Positions 43,696-51,774 of a DNA stretch of 64,000 bases are shown in pieces. The DNA is taken from assembly GCA_029975915.1 (NCBI GenBank), contig JARKOC010000133.1:1-64000 (forward strand), given 5' to 3'. Under the pieces are notes generated by a model. That model ran no database searches, was not told the DNA's origin, and worked only from the letters and a program-made list of their open reading frames with translations. Source of the stretch: Bryobacteraceae bacterium. GTDB lineage: Bacteria > Acidobacteriota > Terriglobia > Bryobacterales > Bryobacteraceae. Both the position numbers and the translations under genes were made by a program. Position 1 is the stretch's first letter; each line of letters begins with the position of its first letter.

Positions 43696-44400
43696 TCAAT
43701 GTTGCTTATCGGTCTCCGCGATCTGCAAATCCCTGAGTATCCTTAGGCTTGCATCGAGTGGAACGGCGGCGCGGGTGATTTCGCGGCCGATCACCAGAAA
43801 ATCGGCTCCGGAGGCGACGGCCTCGGCAGGTGTTGCGACCCGCTTCTGATCTCCAGGGTCGGCGCCTACTGACCGGACCCCCGGTGTAACGAGAACCTTG
43901 TCTGGTCCTGCCAGTTGCCTGAGCCGGGCCACCTCGAGCGGAGAGCAAACGAACCCATCCACACCAGCCTCGACTCCCCGCCGGGCCAGATACTCTACTT
44001 GTTCGCCTGGCGTTCGCCCATGGATTCCGATGTCTTCGAGGTCCGTTTGGTTGAAGCTGGTCAGAACCGTCACGGCGACGACTTTAAGTTGGCTCCCGCA
44101 GGCTCCATCCCTTGCCGCCCTGATCACCTGCGGACTGCAATGGACCGTCAGAAGACTGGCGCCAAGGTCCGCAACCCGCGCCACAGCCCGTTTCACCGTC
44201 TCCCCGATGTCGTACATCTTCAAGTCCACAAACACCTGCTTGTCCATGGACCTTAGGGTTTTTACGATGGAAGGACCTTCTGCAGTGAACAATTCCAGGC
44301 CAACCTTATAAAAAGATACGGATTCGCCAAGCTGCTCCACCAGGCTGAGCGCCTGGGATGAATTCTCTACGTCCAAGGCAACGATAATGGGATTCTTCAT
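43696..44400 (-). CDS. pyrF: orotidine 5'-phosphate decarboxylase
   Basis: Converts OMP to UMP, 234 residues. The N-terminal IIVALDVEN and KVGLELF, the catalytic DLKMYDIGETV (Lys and Asp array), TVHCSP, and the phosphate-binding LVTPGVRSVGADPGDQKRV and LVIGREIT all match the short bacterial OMPDC type. It lies 21 bases after the sugar ABC permease gene on the same strand, an unusual place for a pyrimidine gene; readthrough from the transporter operon is possible. Confidence 0.94.
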   Translation of the reverse strand: MKNPIIVALDVENSSQALSLVEQLGESVSFYKVGLELFTAEGPSIVKTLRSMDKQVFVDLKMYDIGETVKRAVARVADLGASLLTVHCSPQVIRAARDGACGSQLKVVAVTVLTSFNQTDLEDIGIHGRTPGEQVEYLARRGVEAGVDGFVCSPLEVARLRQLAGPDKVLVTPGVRSVGADPGDQKRVATPAEAVASGADFLVIGREITRAAVPLDASLRILRDLQIAETDKQH

Positions 44401-44421
44401 GGTTTTGTAGGGGTTGCTCTT

Positions 44422-45351
44422 CTACGCCGCACCGCCCATCCTCCGTTTTCGAATTTCATCCAAGAACACCGCCAGAATGATCACCGCCCCAATGATGGCT
44501 TGCTGAAGATATGGGGAAATCCCCAGCAGATCGCTGCCGTTGGCCAGCAACCCCATGATCATGGCCCCAATGAGAGTTCCGCCAACGCTGCCTTCTCCAC
44601 CTCTCAGACTCCCGCCGCCGATCACGACCGCGGCAATCGCCTGCAACTCATACCCTTGCCCGGCTGTCGGCTGGCCCGTCATTAGCCGGCTGGACTCGAC
44701 CATCCCCGCCAAACCTGTCAGAAGTCCACAAATGGCATAGGCGGCGGTTGTGTGAAAGGCCACAGGAACCCCGGAGTAATATGCCGCTTCCGCGTTGCTG
44801 CCAGTGGCAAAGGCGTACCGGCCCAACCGCGTGTGCTTCAGCAAGATCTGCATCCCCACGCCGCATACCACGAGCAGAATGAGTACGAATGGTGCCCCGG
44901 CGACCTCACCTTCCCCCAAGTAGCTGAATTCCTTGGGCAAACCATGGACCGGAAGCCCGCCCGAGATCAGGAGAGCAACTCCGCGAAAGATCCCCAGCGT
45001 GCCAAGCGTGACGATGAACGGATTGATGCGCAACTGAGTCACCAACAGGCCGTTGATCAAGCCCATTGCCGCACCCGCCGCGATGCCAATGGCCGTTCCG
45101 GCTGCCATGCCGGCTCCGTTCTCCATGGACAGGCAGCCGAGCAATCCGGCGAGCGCCATCAATGAGCCCACACTGAGATCGATTCCGCCCGCCACAATCA
45201 CGAGGGTCACACCCAGCGCCATGATATTAATAACCGCTGTTTGGCGGACAAGACTGTTCAGATTCATGCCCGTCAAAAAATGCGGCGAAGCCACCGCCAG
45301 GCCCAGCGCCAGGGCCATGAGCGTCATCAAGGGCAGAAGTCGTTGAATCAC
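44422..45351 (-). CDS. RbsC-like sugar ABC transporter permease
   Basis: A 309-residue inner-membrane permease of the ribose/galactose type with about 8-10 helices. Segments typical of RbsC: NLVRQTAVINIMALGVTLVI, AGGIDLSVGSLMALAGLLG, GLLVTQLRINPFIVTLGTLGI, SNAEAAYYSGVPVAFH and VVIGGGSLRGGEGSVGGTLIGA. It starts one base after the ATPase stop, so the two are coexpressed. The sugar is not readable from sequence. Confidence 0.92.
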   Translation of the reverse strand: MIQRLLPLMTLMALALGLAVASPHFLTGMNLNSLVRQTAVINIMALGVTLVIVAGGIDLSVGSLMALAGLLGCLSMENGAGMAAGTAIGIAAGAAMGLINGLLVTQLRINPFIVTLGTLGIFRGVALLISGGLPVHGLPKEFSYLGEGEVAGAPFVLILLVVCGVGMQILLKHTRLGRYAFATGSNAEAAYYSGVPVAFHTTAAYAICGLLTGLAGMVESSRLMTGQPTAGQGYELQAIAAVVIGGGSLRGGEGSVGGTLIGAMIMGLLANGSDLLGISPYLQQAIIGAVIILAVFLDEIRKRRMGGAA

Positions 45352-46836
45352 TTAGGCTTTGCCTCCGGTCGCGGCTTGCCTCAGAATCTCTTCCTGGGAG
45401 CACTGTCCTTCGCGCTGCGCGACAATTTGCCCCTCCCGCATGACGAGGATGCGGTCAGCAGTCTGAGTGAGTTCTGCCAGTTCAGAACTCACCATCACCA
45501 CCGCCGCGCCACGCCGGGCGACGTTATCAATTAACTCAAACACTTCTTGCTTGGCGCCAATATCGATGCCCCTTGTCGGCTCATCAAAGAGATAAACCTT
45601 TGCTCCGCGCATGAGCCATTTGCCGATAACCGTCTTCTGCTGGTTTCCTCCGCTCAGGCGTGCGACCTGATGACGGGGAGATTCGCACTTGAGGCCAAGG
45701 CGGGAGATCTGATCATCGACCAGGCGGCGCTCTATTTTGGAACGGATGATGCCACCTGGGCTGAACTTCTCCATCGAAGCAAGGCTGAGATTTTCGCTCA
45801 CCGAGCGCCCGTTCGCCAAGCCGTGCCGCTGACGGTCCTCCGGAGCGAGAGCCAAGCCCGCTTGGATTGCCTCCCTCGGCGACGCGAAACGAACTGGTGC
45901 GCCGTCGACCCAAATCCGGCCACCGTCGATCCGGTCAACACCAAAAAGCGCCCGGCATAGTTCAGTCCTGCCCGAGCCGACCAGTCCAGCGATCCCGATC
46001 ACCTCCCCGGCCCGCACGGACAAATCAATGCCACGCAGCACTCCCTTCCTCGTTAAACCTTCGACCCGCAGCCTTTCGCGTCCAGGGTCCACGGGCGTCC
46101 GGCGGTAGACCTGGCTGACTTCGCGTCCCACCATGTGCCGGATCAATTCGCCGTTCGTCACATCGGACATGGTTGAACTGAACACAGTCGCACCATCCCG
46201 CAACACGGTCGCCCTGTCGCCCACTTCACGCAACTCACTCATTCTGTGCGTGATGTAGACTACAGCTACCCCCCGGCGCTTCAGCTCTCCAGTAATGCGA
46301 ATAACCTCAGCCGACTCGTTCTCAGCAAGCGCCGAGGTGGGTTCATCGAAGATCAGCAGGCTGGCATCCTGAGCCAATGCCCGGCAGATTTCAACCATCT
46401 GCCGGCCCGCCGGGTTCAACTTCTCTACTCGCCACTCCGCCTTCAGTGGAAATCCATGCTGCTCGATCAGATTCTGAGTCCGTGTCACGATGGCGCCACT
46501 TTTCAGCAGACCCCAGCCGGAGCGTGGTTCCCTTCCCAGCCATACATTTTCGGCCACCGTCAGGTGAGGGGCCAACATGCTCTCCTGATGGACCATCGCT
46601 ATACCAGCCCTTTGGGCCTCGGCTGGATGCGCGAATCTACACCGCTCGCCTCGCCACCACATTTCCCCGCCGTCGGCGGCGTGCATGCCGGCCACAATCT
46701 TCATCAATGTCGATTTACCCGCGCCGTTCTCTCCCAGAAGAAGGTGGACCTCTCCGGCATCAACTTCGAGAGACCCGCAAGTGAGGGCCTGTACGGGTCC
46801 GAATCTCTTCGTGATCGCATTGAGTCTCAACACCAT
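45352..46836 (-). CDS. RbsA-like sugar ABC transporter ATPase (two nucleotide-binding domains)
   Basis: A 494-residue double ATPase. The N-terminal domain has Walker A GENGAGKST, FDEPTSALAENES and ITHRMSEL; the second domain has the degenerate Walker A GLVGSGRTELCR, the signature LSGGNQQK and FDEPTRGIDIGAKQE. This asymmetry is typical of RbsA/MglA/XylG. No periplasmic substrate-binding protein gene is adjacent in either direction, so the binding protein must be encoded elsewhere or the unit has lost it. Confidence 0.93.
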   Translation of the reverse strand: MVLRLNAITKRFGPVQALTCGSLEVDAGEVHLLLGENGAGKSTLMKIVAGMHAADGGEMWWRGERCRFAHPAEAQRAGIAMVHQESMLAPHLTVAENVWLGREPRSGWGLLKSGAIVTRTQNLIEQHGFPLKAEWRVEKLNPAGRQMVEICRALAQDASLLIFDEPTSALAENESAEVIRITGELKRRGVAVVYITHRMSELREVGDRATVLRDGATVFSSTMSDVTNGELIRHMVGREVSQVYRRTPVDPGRERLRVEGLTRKGVLRGIDLSVRAGEVIGIAGLVGSGRTELCRALFGVDRIDGGRIWVDGAPVRFASPREAIQAGLALAPEDRQRHGLANGRSVSENLSLASMEKFSPGGIIRSKIERRLVDDQISRLGLKCESPRHQVARLSGGNQQKTVIGKWLMRGAKVYLFDEPTRGIDIGAKQEVFELIDNVARRGAAVVMVSSELAELTQTADRILVMREGQIVAQREGQCSQEEILRQAATGGKA

Positions 46837-46927
46837 CGGCGGAAACGATCAGCATACAACGCCGCCCGGGCGGGAACCTCAGCCGCTTGGCCAACAGGCG
46901 TGAAGTGACCTATGCTGGGAGTTCCTC

Positions 46928-48082
46928 ATGGCACGCGTTTACCCTTTCCGCGCTTTGCGATACACCGGCAAAGCAGGACCCATCGCCCAATTGGCCACTC
47001 TGCCCTATGATGTGATCTCGGAAGATCTGGAAGCCACATACAAAAGCCGCTCGCCTTACAACTTCGCCCACCTGATCCTGCCGCGCGGCGACTATGCCGC
47101 TGCGAAGTCGAAGTTGGACGGCTGGAAGGGTGACGGGGTACTGGCATTCGACACGGATCCGTCGGTCTTTGTGTATGAGCAGGCTTTCACCACACCAGGG
47201 TCAGGCCTACCACTGGTTCGCCGTGGCTTCATCGCCCTCGGAGACACGGAAGAGTATGGGGAAACCGTTTACCGGCATGAGAGAACGCTGTCCGGCCCCA
47301 AGGAGGACCGGTTCCGCCTATTGCAGGCCACACAAGTTCAGTTCGACTCGATCTTCATGATTTTCCCCGATGAGCAGGCGACTATCGAGGGACGGCTGTC
47401 AGAGGTTTGCGCATCATCCGCGGTTTTGGAGTACTCCGATCACGAAAAGACTGTCCACCGGTTGTGGCAGGTGACGGATCCGGATTGGATCTCCGGCCTG
47501 CAATCTGAAATGGCCGGCGAGAAGCTGCTCATCGCCGACGGCCATCACCGCTATGAGACTGCGCTTCGAATGGGCCATTCCAAAACGCTAATGACATACG
47601 TATCCATGCGTTCAGGCGGGTTGCGATCCTTCGCCACTCACCGGCTCATCCACGGCATCGAGGGGTTCGATCCCAACGGCTTTCTTTCCCGGCTCCCTAA
47701 TGTTGGCACGGGCCTTGAACTGCAATCTCCTCCAGGCAAGGTCCGCATTGGCATTGCGCTGGCTGATGGTGAGTATCACACCGACATCGAGGCTTCCCGA
47801 GACGAGTTGAACGTCACGGTCCTGCAAGACAAAATTCTGACTCCGCTGCTTGGGTTGAATCCCACGAAGGTCGCAGAGGGGCGGAACATCACGTATGTGA
47901 AGCAACTGCCGGCGGCCCTGGAACTGGTTCGTTCGGGCAGAGAGCAGGCTGCCTTTCTTCTGGAGGATCTTCCGGTGGAAGGCGTGGCGCGAGTTTCGTT
48001 CGCCGGACAAGTGCTGCCGCAGAAGTCCACCTACTTCTACCCAAAGCTCGCTTCGGGCCTGGTGATGTACCAGTTGGATTAA
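46928..48082 (+). CDS. DUF1015 family protein
   Basis: A 384-residue protein that matches DUF1015 along its length: ATLPYDVISEDLEATYKSRSP near the start in short form (LPYDVIS, RSPYNFAHLI), RHERTLSGPKEDRF in the middle, and the hallmark LLIADGHHRYETAL near residue 205, with FYPKLASGLVMY at the end. DUF1015 proteins are cytosolic and, as far as I know, have no established reaction; clustering with serine metabolism genes is reported in other genomes but is not seen here. Divergent from the ABC ATPase gene with 91 bases between starts. Confidence 0.9.
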   Translation: MARVYPFRALRYTGKAGPIAQLATLPYDVISEDLEATYKSRSPYNFAHLILPRGDYAAAKSKLDGWKGDGVLAFDTDPSVFVYEQAFTTPGSGLPLVRRGFIALGDTEEYGETVYRHERTLSGPKEDRFRLLQATQVQFDSIFMIFPDEQATIEGRLSEVCASSAVLEYSDHEKTVHRLWQVTDPDWISGLQSEMAGEKLLIADGHHRYETALRMGHSKTLMTYVSMRSGGLRSFATHRLIHGIEGFDPNGFLSRLPNVGTGLELQSPPGKVRIGIALADGEYHTDIEASRDELNVTVLQDKILTPLLGLNPTKVAEGRNITYVKQLPAALELVRSGREQAAFLLEDLPVEGVARVSFAGQVLPQKSTYFYPKLASGLVMYQLD

Positions 48083-48257
48083 ACTTGCGATTCGGCATCC
48101 GGCCCACGTCAGGCTGAACTCTGTCCGGATGGGAGATGTGTGCACCGAGAGACCGGCTTTGGAGTATCGGTCAGTCCGGTGCGATGTTCTACTCGCCGCG
48201 CCTGTCTCCCGGAACTGACGGACGCATGGAATAATATAGAAAGAGAAGCTACATAAC

Positions 48258-48902
48258 ATGAGACTCCTTTCACTCGCTGTCGCCTTTGTTCTCGCGGTTC
48301 CCGCGTTTGCCGGCATCGCCGGGCGTTGGGACGTCACCTCGGTTACGAACGAGGGCGAGAAGCTGAAGTCCGTCTTGACCCTCTCCGAGAACGAAGGCAA
48401 GATCACAGCCACCCTCGTCATGGGCGAACAAAGCATCCCGCTTGAAAACGTTTCGGCGACCGCGGAGCAGATCTCATTCCGACTGATGTGGGGCAGCACC
48501 GGCGTAATCGTCAAGGCTAAGTTCGACGGCGACAAAATGTCGGGATCGTGGACTGCCGATTCAGGTGAAACCGGCGCCGTCTCGGGCGTTCGTTCAGCTG
48601 CCTCCGCAGCCTCATCTGCATTCTTCACAGGGAAGTGGAAGCTGACGGTTTCTCCGCCAGAACGCGATCCGATGAGAGTGGAGATGGAAGTGAAAGAGTC
48701 CGGCGATGCATTGTCAGCCACAATTGTTACCCCGGATGGCATGGCGATCCCGGCAAAGGCGGCGGTGGAGAGCGGGAAACTCGTGGTAACTATCGATACC
48801 GGCAGCGCCACTTATGTCTTGAAACTTGAGCGCGAAGGCGAAGGCATGAAAGGCGTAGCCACCGGCCCCGGAGGCGATGCGCCGATGACTGCCGCCCGTT
48901 AG
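48258..48902 (+). CDS. exported protein with two tandem lipocalin-like beta domains
   Basis: A 214-residue protein with a cleavable signal peptide (RLLSLAVAFVLAVPAFAG). Two halves share one pattern: GRWDVTSVTNEGEKLKSVLTL then GKITATLV in the first, and GKWKLTVSPPERDPMRVEMEV then DALSATIV in the second, each ending in a strand plus a Gly-rich turn. This suggests a duplicated small beta-barrel or calycin-like fold, periplasmic or surface. No specific family is recognised. The end AGPGGDAPMTAAR-like tail is low complexity. Confidence 0.75.
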   Translation: MRLLSLAVAFVLAVPAFAGIAGRWDVTSVTNEGEKLKSVLTLSENEGKITATLVMGEQSIPLENVSATAEQISFRLMWGSTGVIVKAKFDGDKMSGSWTADSGETGAVSGVRSAASAASSAFFTGKWKLTVSPPERDPMRVEMEVKESGDALSATIVTPDGMAIPAKAAVESGKLVVTIDTGSATYVLKLEREGEGMKGVATGPGGDAPMTAAR

Positions 48903-48959
48903 AGCGCGTTCGGGCGGCGACAATTCGTCCTTGATCACGATGCCAAGCAAGGAGTCTGA

Positions 48960-50147
48960 TCAACGCGCGCTGCCGTTCAATGGGATGAGCGAGATGGCGT
49001 GAATCGTGAGCCTGCCGGAAATCCGGTTCTCGAATTTTTCGCTAACTGCCCTTTGAACCTGTAGCCACGCCGGCCCAGCCCTACCAGGCGCCACAAAGTC
49101 CTTTTCTATTTTGACTCTGGGGGCGCTGCCTTTGAACATGCCCGTTTGAACGGACCAAGCCGCATCCGGGCCTTCGCCGTACAAGCGCAGATAGGGGCCC
49201 TGATCGGTTGTAAGCCCTTCGTACTCCAGGTCAACAATCATGCGATGCGGCCCAGGCTCGAGATATAACAACTGGCGGACGTTTTGCATGAGAAGGTTAA
49301 CCGTCCCTTCAAAAATGATGTCAAGTCGGTTGTCAAGAACAAAACGAAGTCCCGGTTCCGGCCTTAATGCCCAGTCGAACGGGGTGTCTGCAGGTGTCTC
49401 GTCGAATGTAGAGTTGGTGATCAGGTTTGATCGGTCGGTCTGCCGGGAGGCGTGCGCCCGGAAGTCTCTCCAGATCCTCCACGCCGCTTCGAACTGCCGG
49501 CGGTTGACCAGATCTCGAGTCATCCGGCAGGCAGTCGATTCATCGGCGTGGCCACGGTTTCTCAGCCATACCCACGTACTAAGGGTGTCGGCGGTCGAAG
49601 GCGCACCTTTTGCCAGGTGAATCGCCCAGGCGCGCGCGGATCTTGCGTCATCGGGGAGCCCGAGCGAAAGGACGTCATCCAGGCTGATGCCTAGAGTTGT
49701 GTAATACGAGAAGAGAACCCCATCATAAAGTGCAGTTTTCGACAGGACGACCCTTCCATCTCTGAGCAGGCAAGCCTTGTCTCCGTTTTCGAAGCAGAGA
49801 TTGACCCTCCTCATCCTGATTTGTGCAACGGCTGGAGCCAGTTCGACCGCGCGATCCAAAACACTTCCAGCTTCGCCATGCAAACCGGACATCCGAAGTT
49901 GCTCAGCCAGCCCTGCCCATGCATATGCATCGGCCGGCGCCAATTGAACTAAGCGCCGAAGTCTCAACAAATCAAGAGCTTGCCGGTCCAGACTCGCCCC
50001 CCCTTGCTGACTGAGGAGTTGGTCCTTCCGGCAGAGACCGGTGCGGCAAACGAGCGTATCCGGGCCCATGCCCCGCTGATCAATGGCGATCGAGACGCAG
50101 ACAATGATGAGTGCGGCAACCATCAGAAGCCGCTGGGCAATAAGCAT
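48960..50147 (-). CDS. membrane-anchored TPR-like protein with a beta C-terminal domain
   Basis: A 395-residue protein: an N-terminal helix (LLMVAALIIVCVSIAI) as signal anchor, TPR-like pairs (LAPADAYAWAGLAEQLRMSG, AGSVLDRAVELAPA) over about 55-190, and a beta-rich end from about residue 235 (NLITNSTFDETPADTPFDW, later HRMIVDLEYEGL) that looks like a carbohydrate-binding-type sandwich. Such proteins commonly accompany exopolysaccharide loci. It is divergent from the exopolysaccharide operon and probably belongs to that neighbourhood. The ribosome binding site is weak. Confidence 0.68.
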   Translation of the reverse strand: MLIAQRLLMVAALIIVCVSIAIDQRGMGPDTLVCRTGLCRKDQLLSQQGGASLDRQALDLLRLRRLVQLAPADAYAWAGLAEQLRMSGLHGEAGSVLDRAVELAPAVAQIRMRRVNLCFENGDKACLLRDGRVVLSKTALYDGVLFSYYTTLGISLDDVLSLGLPDDARSARAWAIHLAKGAPSTADTLSTWVWLRNRGHADESTACRMTRDLVNRRQFEAAWRIWRDFRAHASRQTDRSNLITNSTFDETPADTPFDWALRPEPGLRFVLDNRLDIIFEGTVNLLMQNVRQLLYLEPGPHRMIVDLEYEGLTTDQGPYLRLYGEGPDAAWSVQTGMFKGSAPRVKIEKDFVAPGRAGPAWLQVQRAVSEKFENRISGRLTIHAISLIPLNGSAR

Positions 50148-50493
50148 TTGGGTGAATTCTACTCCGCAGGGGAACCGCTAATCAAAAAGGCGCCGAATGT
50201 TCAACAGGGGCGCCTCGAGCTGACGTGCGTCATTTGTATTACTCAGGTTGGCGTTGGGAGTAAAGTCAGCACCCCATACCGCCGATGCTTTCTGTAGTAC
50301 TTCACAAGGTAGTTATTGGGTAAAGCCACTAGACGTTGGCAGCTGGGGGGATAGGCAAACGATTACTCCGGAGGCCATGTTGCCTGGTGGCGGATCAGTT
50401 GGGTTGGCGGCAGTTCGCCATTGTCCGGCGCTTCTAGAGACCTATGCGGTCTGAGACTGAGGCTGGCGTGCCGAACCCGCAAGCAGGAGGTCC
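50148..50493. other. 346-base divergent control region of the exopolysaccharide locus
   Basis: No gene is visible. It must hold both divergent promoters. The 3' half can fold: AGGCAA at 50353-50358 pairs with TTGCCT at 50380-50385, and GCCA/TGGC (50324-50327 / 50336-50339) forms a smaller stem. I looked for a cyclic-di-GMP (GEMM) aptamer, because parts resemble its loops (AAAGCC, GGCAAAC), but the order and spacing do not fit. The GGAGG for the regulator lies at about 50486-50490. Confidence 0.45.
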
Positions 50494-50766
50494 ATGTCAG
50501 TTTTGCGACGGCGCGACAGAATGCTGAGCATCAGGCTTTCGGAGGAGGAGTTCCGTCAGCTCAAGTCACTTTGCGAAATCCGGGGCTCCAGAAGCATCAG
50601 CGATCTGGCGCGCGAGGCGATGCTCCAACTTGCAGCGGCGCCGCGCGCTGACGTGGCCAGCCCTTCGGTCATTTTGCGCATCGAGGAACTCGATGTCCGC
50701 CTTGTGACGCTCCAGCGTGAAGTAACAAGGCTCACTACTCAACTTGGAGCTTCAGCATGCGATTAG
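50494..50766 (+). CDS. ribbon-helix-helix (CopG-like) regulator, first gene of the exopolysaccharide operon
   Basis: A 90-residue small protein. Residues about 8-45 fit a ribbon-helix-helix DNA-binding fold: a short basic strand RMLSIRLSEEEFRQL, a helix, the turn GSRSISDLAREAM. A C-terminal segment (VILRIEELDVRLVTLQREVTRLTTQL) is a coiled coil for oligomerisation. GGAGG precedes the ATG. Its stop overlaps the wza-like start by 10 bases, so it is made in step with the exporter. It may autoregulate the operon through the 346-base control region; that is inference. Confidence 0.72.
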   Translation: MSVLRRRDRMLSIRLSEEEFRQLKSLCEIRGSRSISDLAREAMLQLAAAPRADVASPSVILRIEELDVRLVTLQREVTRLTTQLGASACD

Positions 50767-51731
50767 GCGCTACAACCCTTGGGCGGCAGAAGACGATTGC
50801 CGTGACAGTTACGTTGATGTGCACGGTCGCCATGAGATGTCTTTGTGCCGGTCCTGATGAACCGAAGAACTATGCGATTGGGCCGGGCGACTTAGTCCAG
50901 ATTCTGGTGCTCGACATGGAAGAAATCGGCAAGTACCCGAATCGGGTAGATCTGCGCGGCTACATCAACCTGCCGGTTGTGGGCCGCGTGGAGGCCGCAG
51001 GACTCACGGCGGATCAGCTTGGGGCAAAAATCCAGGAGCGTTTGCGATCCCATTTGAAACAGCCCGATGTGACAGTGTCCATCGTGGAAATGCGCAGCCA
51101 ACCGGTGAGCGTTCTGGGCGCCGTTTCGCAGCCGGGCGTGCAACAGGTACAAGGGCACAAGACCTTGATGGAGGTGATTTCGCAGGCTGGGGGGCTGAGA
51201 CAGGATGCCGGCTACGCCATTCGCATCGCGCGGTTGAAGCAGTGGGGGCCACTTCCGCTGCCCGGTGCGCACGAGGATGAAACCGGTGAGTATTGGCTCG
51301 CTGAAGTCCCAGTTTCTGAAGTACTTGGGGGTCAGGCGCCGGCCAAGAACATTCAGGTACGGCCGAACGACGTGGTCACTATTCCCAAGGGCAAGCTTGT
51401 TTATGTGATGGGGGCGGTCCGCAAGAGTGGCGGATTCGTTCTCGGCGAGCGCGAGCACATCACCGTTCTGGAAGCGCTCTCCATGGCGGAGGGCGCGGAC
51501 GCTTTCGCCAAGAAGGGCGCCGTCAAGATCCTGCGCAAATCACAGATCGCTGAGAAGCGGGATGAGATTCTGGTCGATCTCGGACGCGTCCTTGCAGGGA
51601 AGGCGCAGGACCAATCCCTGGAAGCCGATGACATCCTGTACGTCCCCGTGAGCGGCGGGAAAAAAGCCGTCGCCAGAACCACCGAGGCGCTGGTTCAGAT
51701 CACCACTGGACTCATTATCTGGAGAAGGTAG
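50757..51731 (+). CDS. Wza-like polysaccharide export protein (SLBB domains)
   Basis: A 324-residue outer-membrane polysaccharide export protein. A signal peptide-like start (TIAVTVTLMCTVAMRCLCAG) is followed by the Poly_export domain (NYAIGPGDLVQILVLDMEE, DLRGYINLPVVGRVEAAGLT) and two SLBB repeats (SVLGAVSQPGVQQVQG, VYVMGAVRKSGGFVLG), each a beta-grasp ring element. A Cys in the signal region could be a lipobox, but the spacing is not perfect. In Wza-type complexes it forms the outer channel opposite Wzc; the wzc-like gene is next, 43 bases downstream. Confidence 0.9.
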   Translation: MRLGATTLGRQKTIAVTVTLMCTVAMRCLCAGPDEPKNYAIGPGDLVQILVLDMEEIGKYPNRVDLRGYINLPVVGRVEAAGLTADQLGAKIQERLRSHLKQPDVTVSIVEMRSQPVSVLGAVSQPGVQQVQGHKTLMEVISQAGGLRQDAGYAIRIARLKQWGPLPLPGAHEDETGEYWLAEVPVSEVLGGQAPAKNIQVRPNDVVTIPKGKLVYVMGAVRKSGGFVLGEREHITVLEALSMAEGADAFAKKGAVKILRKSQIAEKRDEILVDLGRVLAGKAQDQSLEADDILYVPVSGGKKAVARTTEALVQITTGLIIWRR

Positions 51732-51774
51732 ACAGATCTGCTGCACACGCGCTTGAGATACGCGAGGAATCCCG

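Noticed and set aside
50300..50400. Possible cyclic-di-GMP-I (GEMM) riboswitch before the exopolysaccharide operon
   Set aside because: GGCAAAC and AAAGCC-like pieces are present but in the wrong order and without the P1 hairpins and closing stem; a covariance-model search would settle it.
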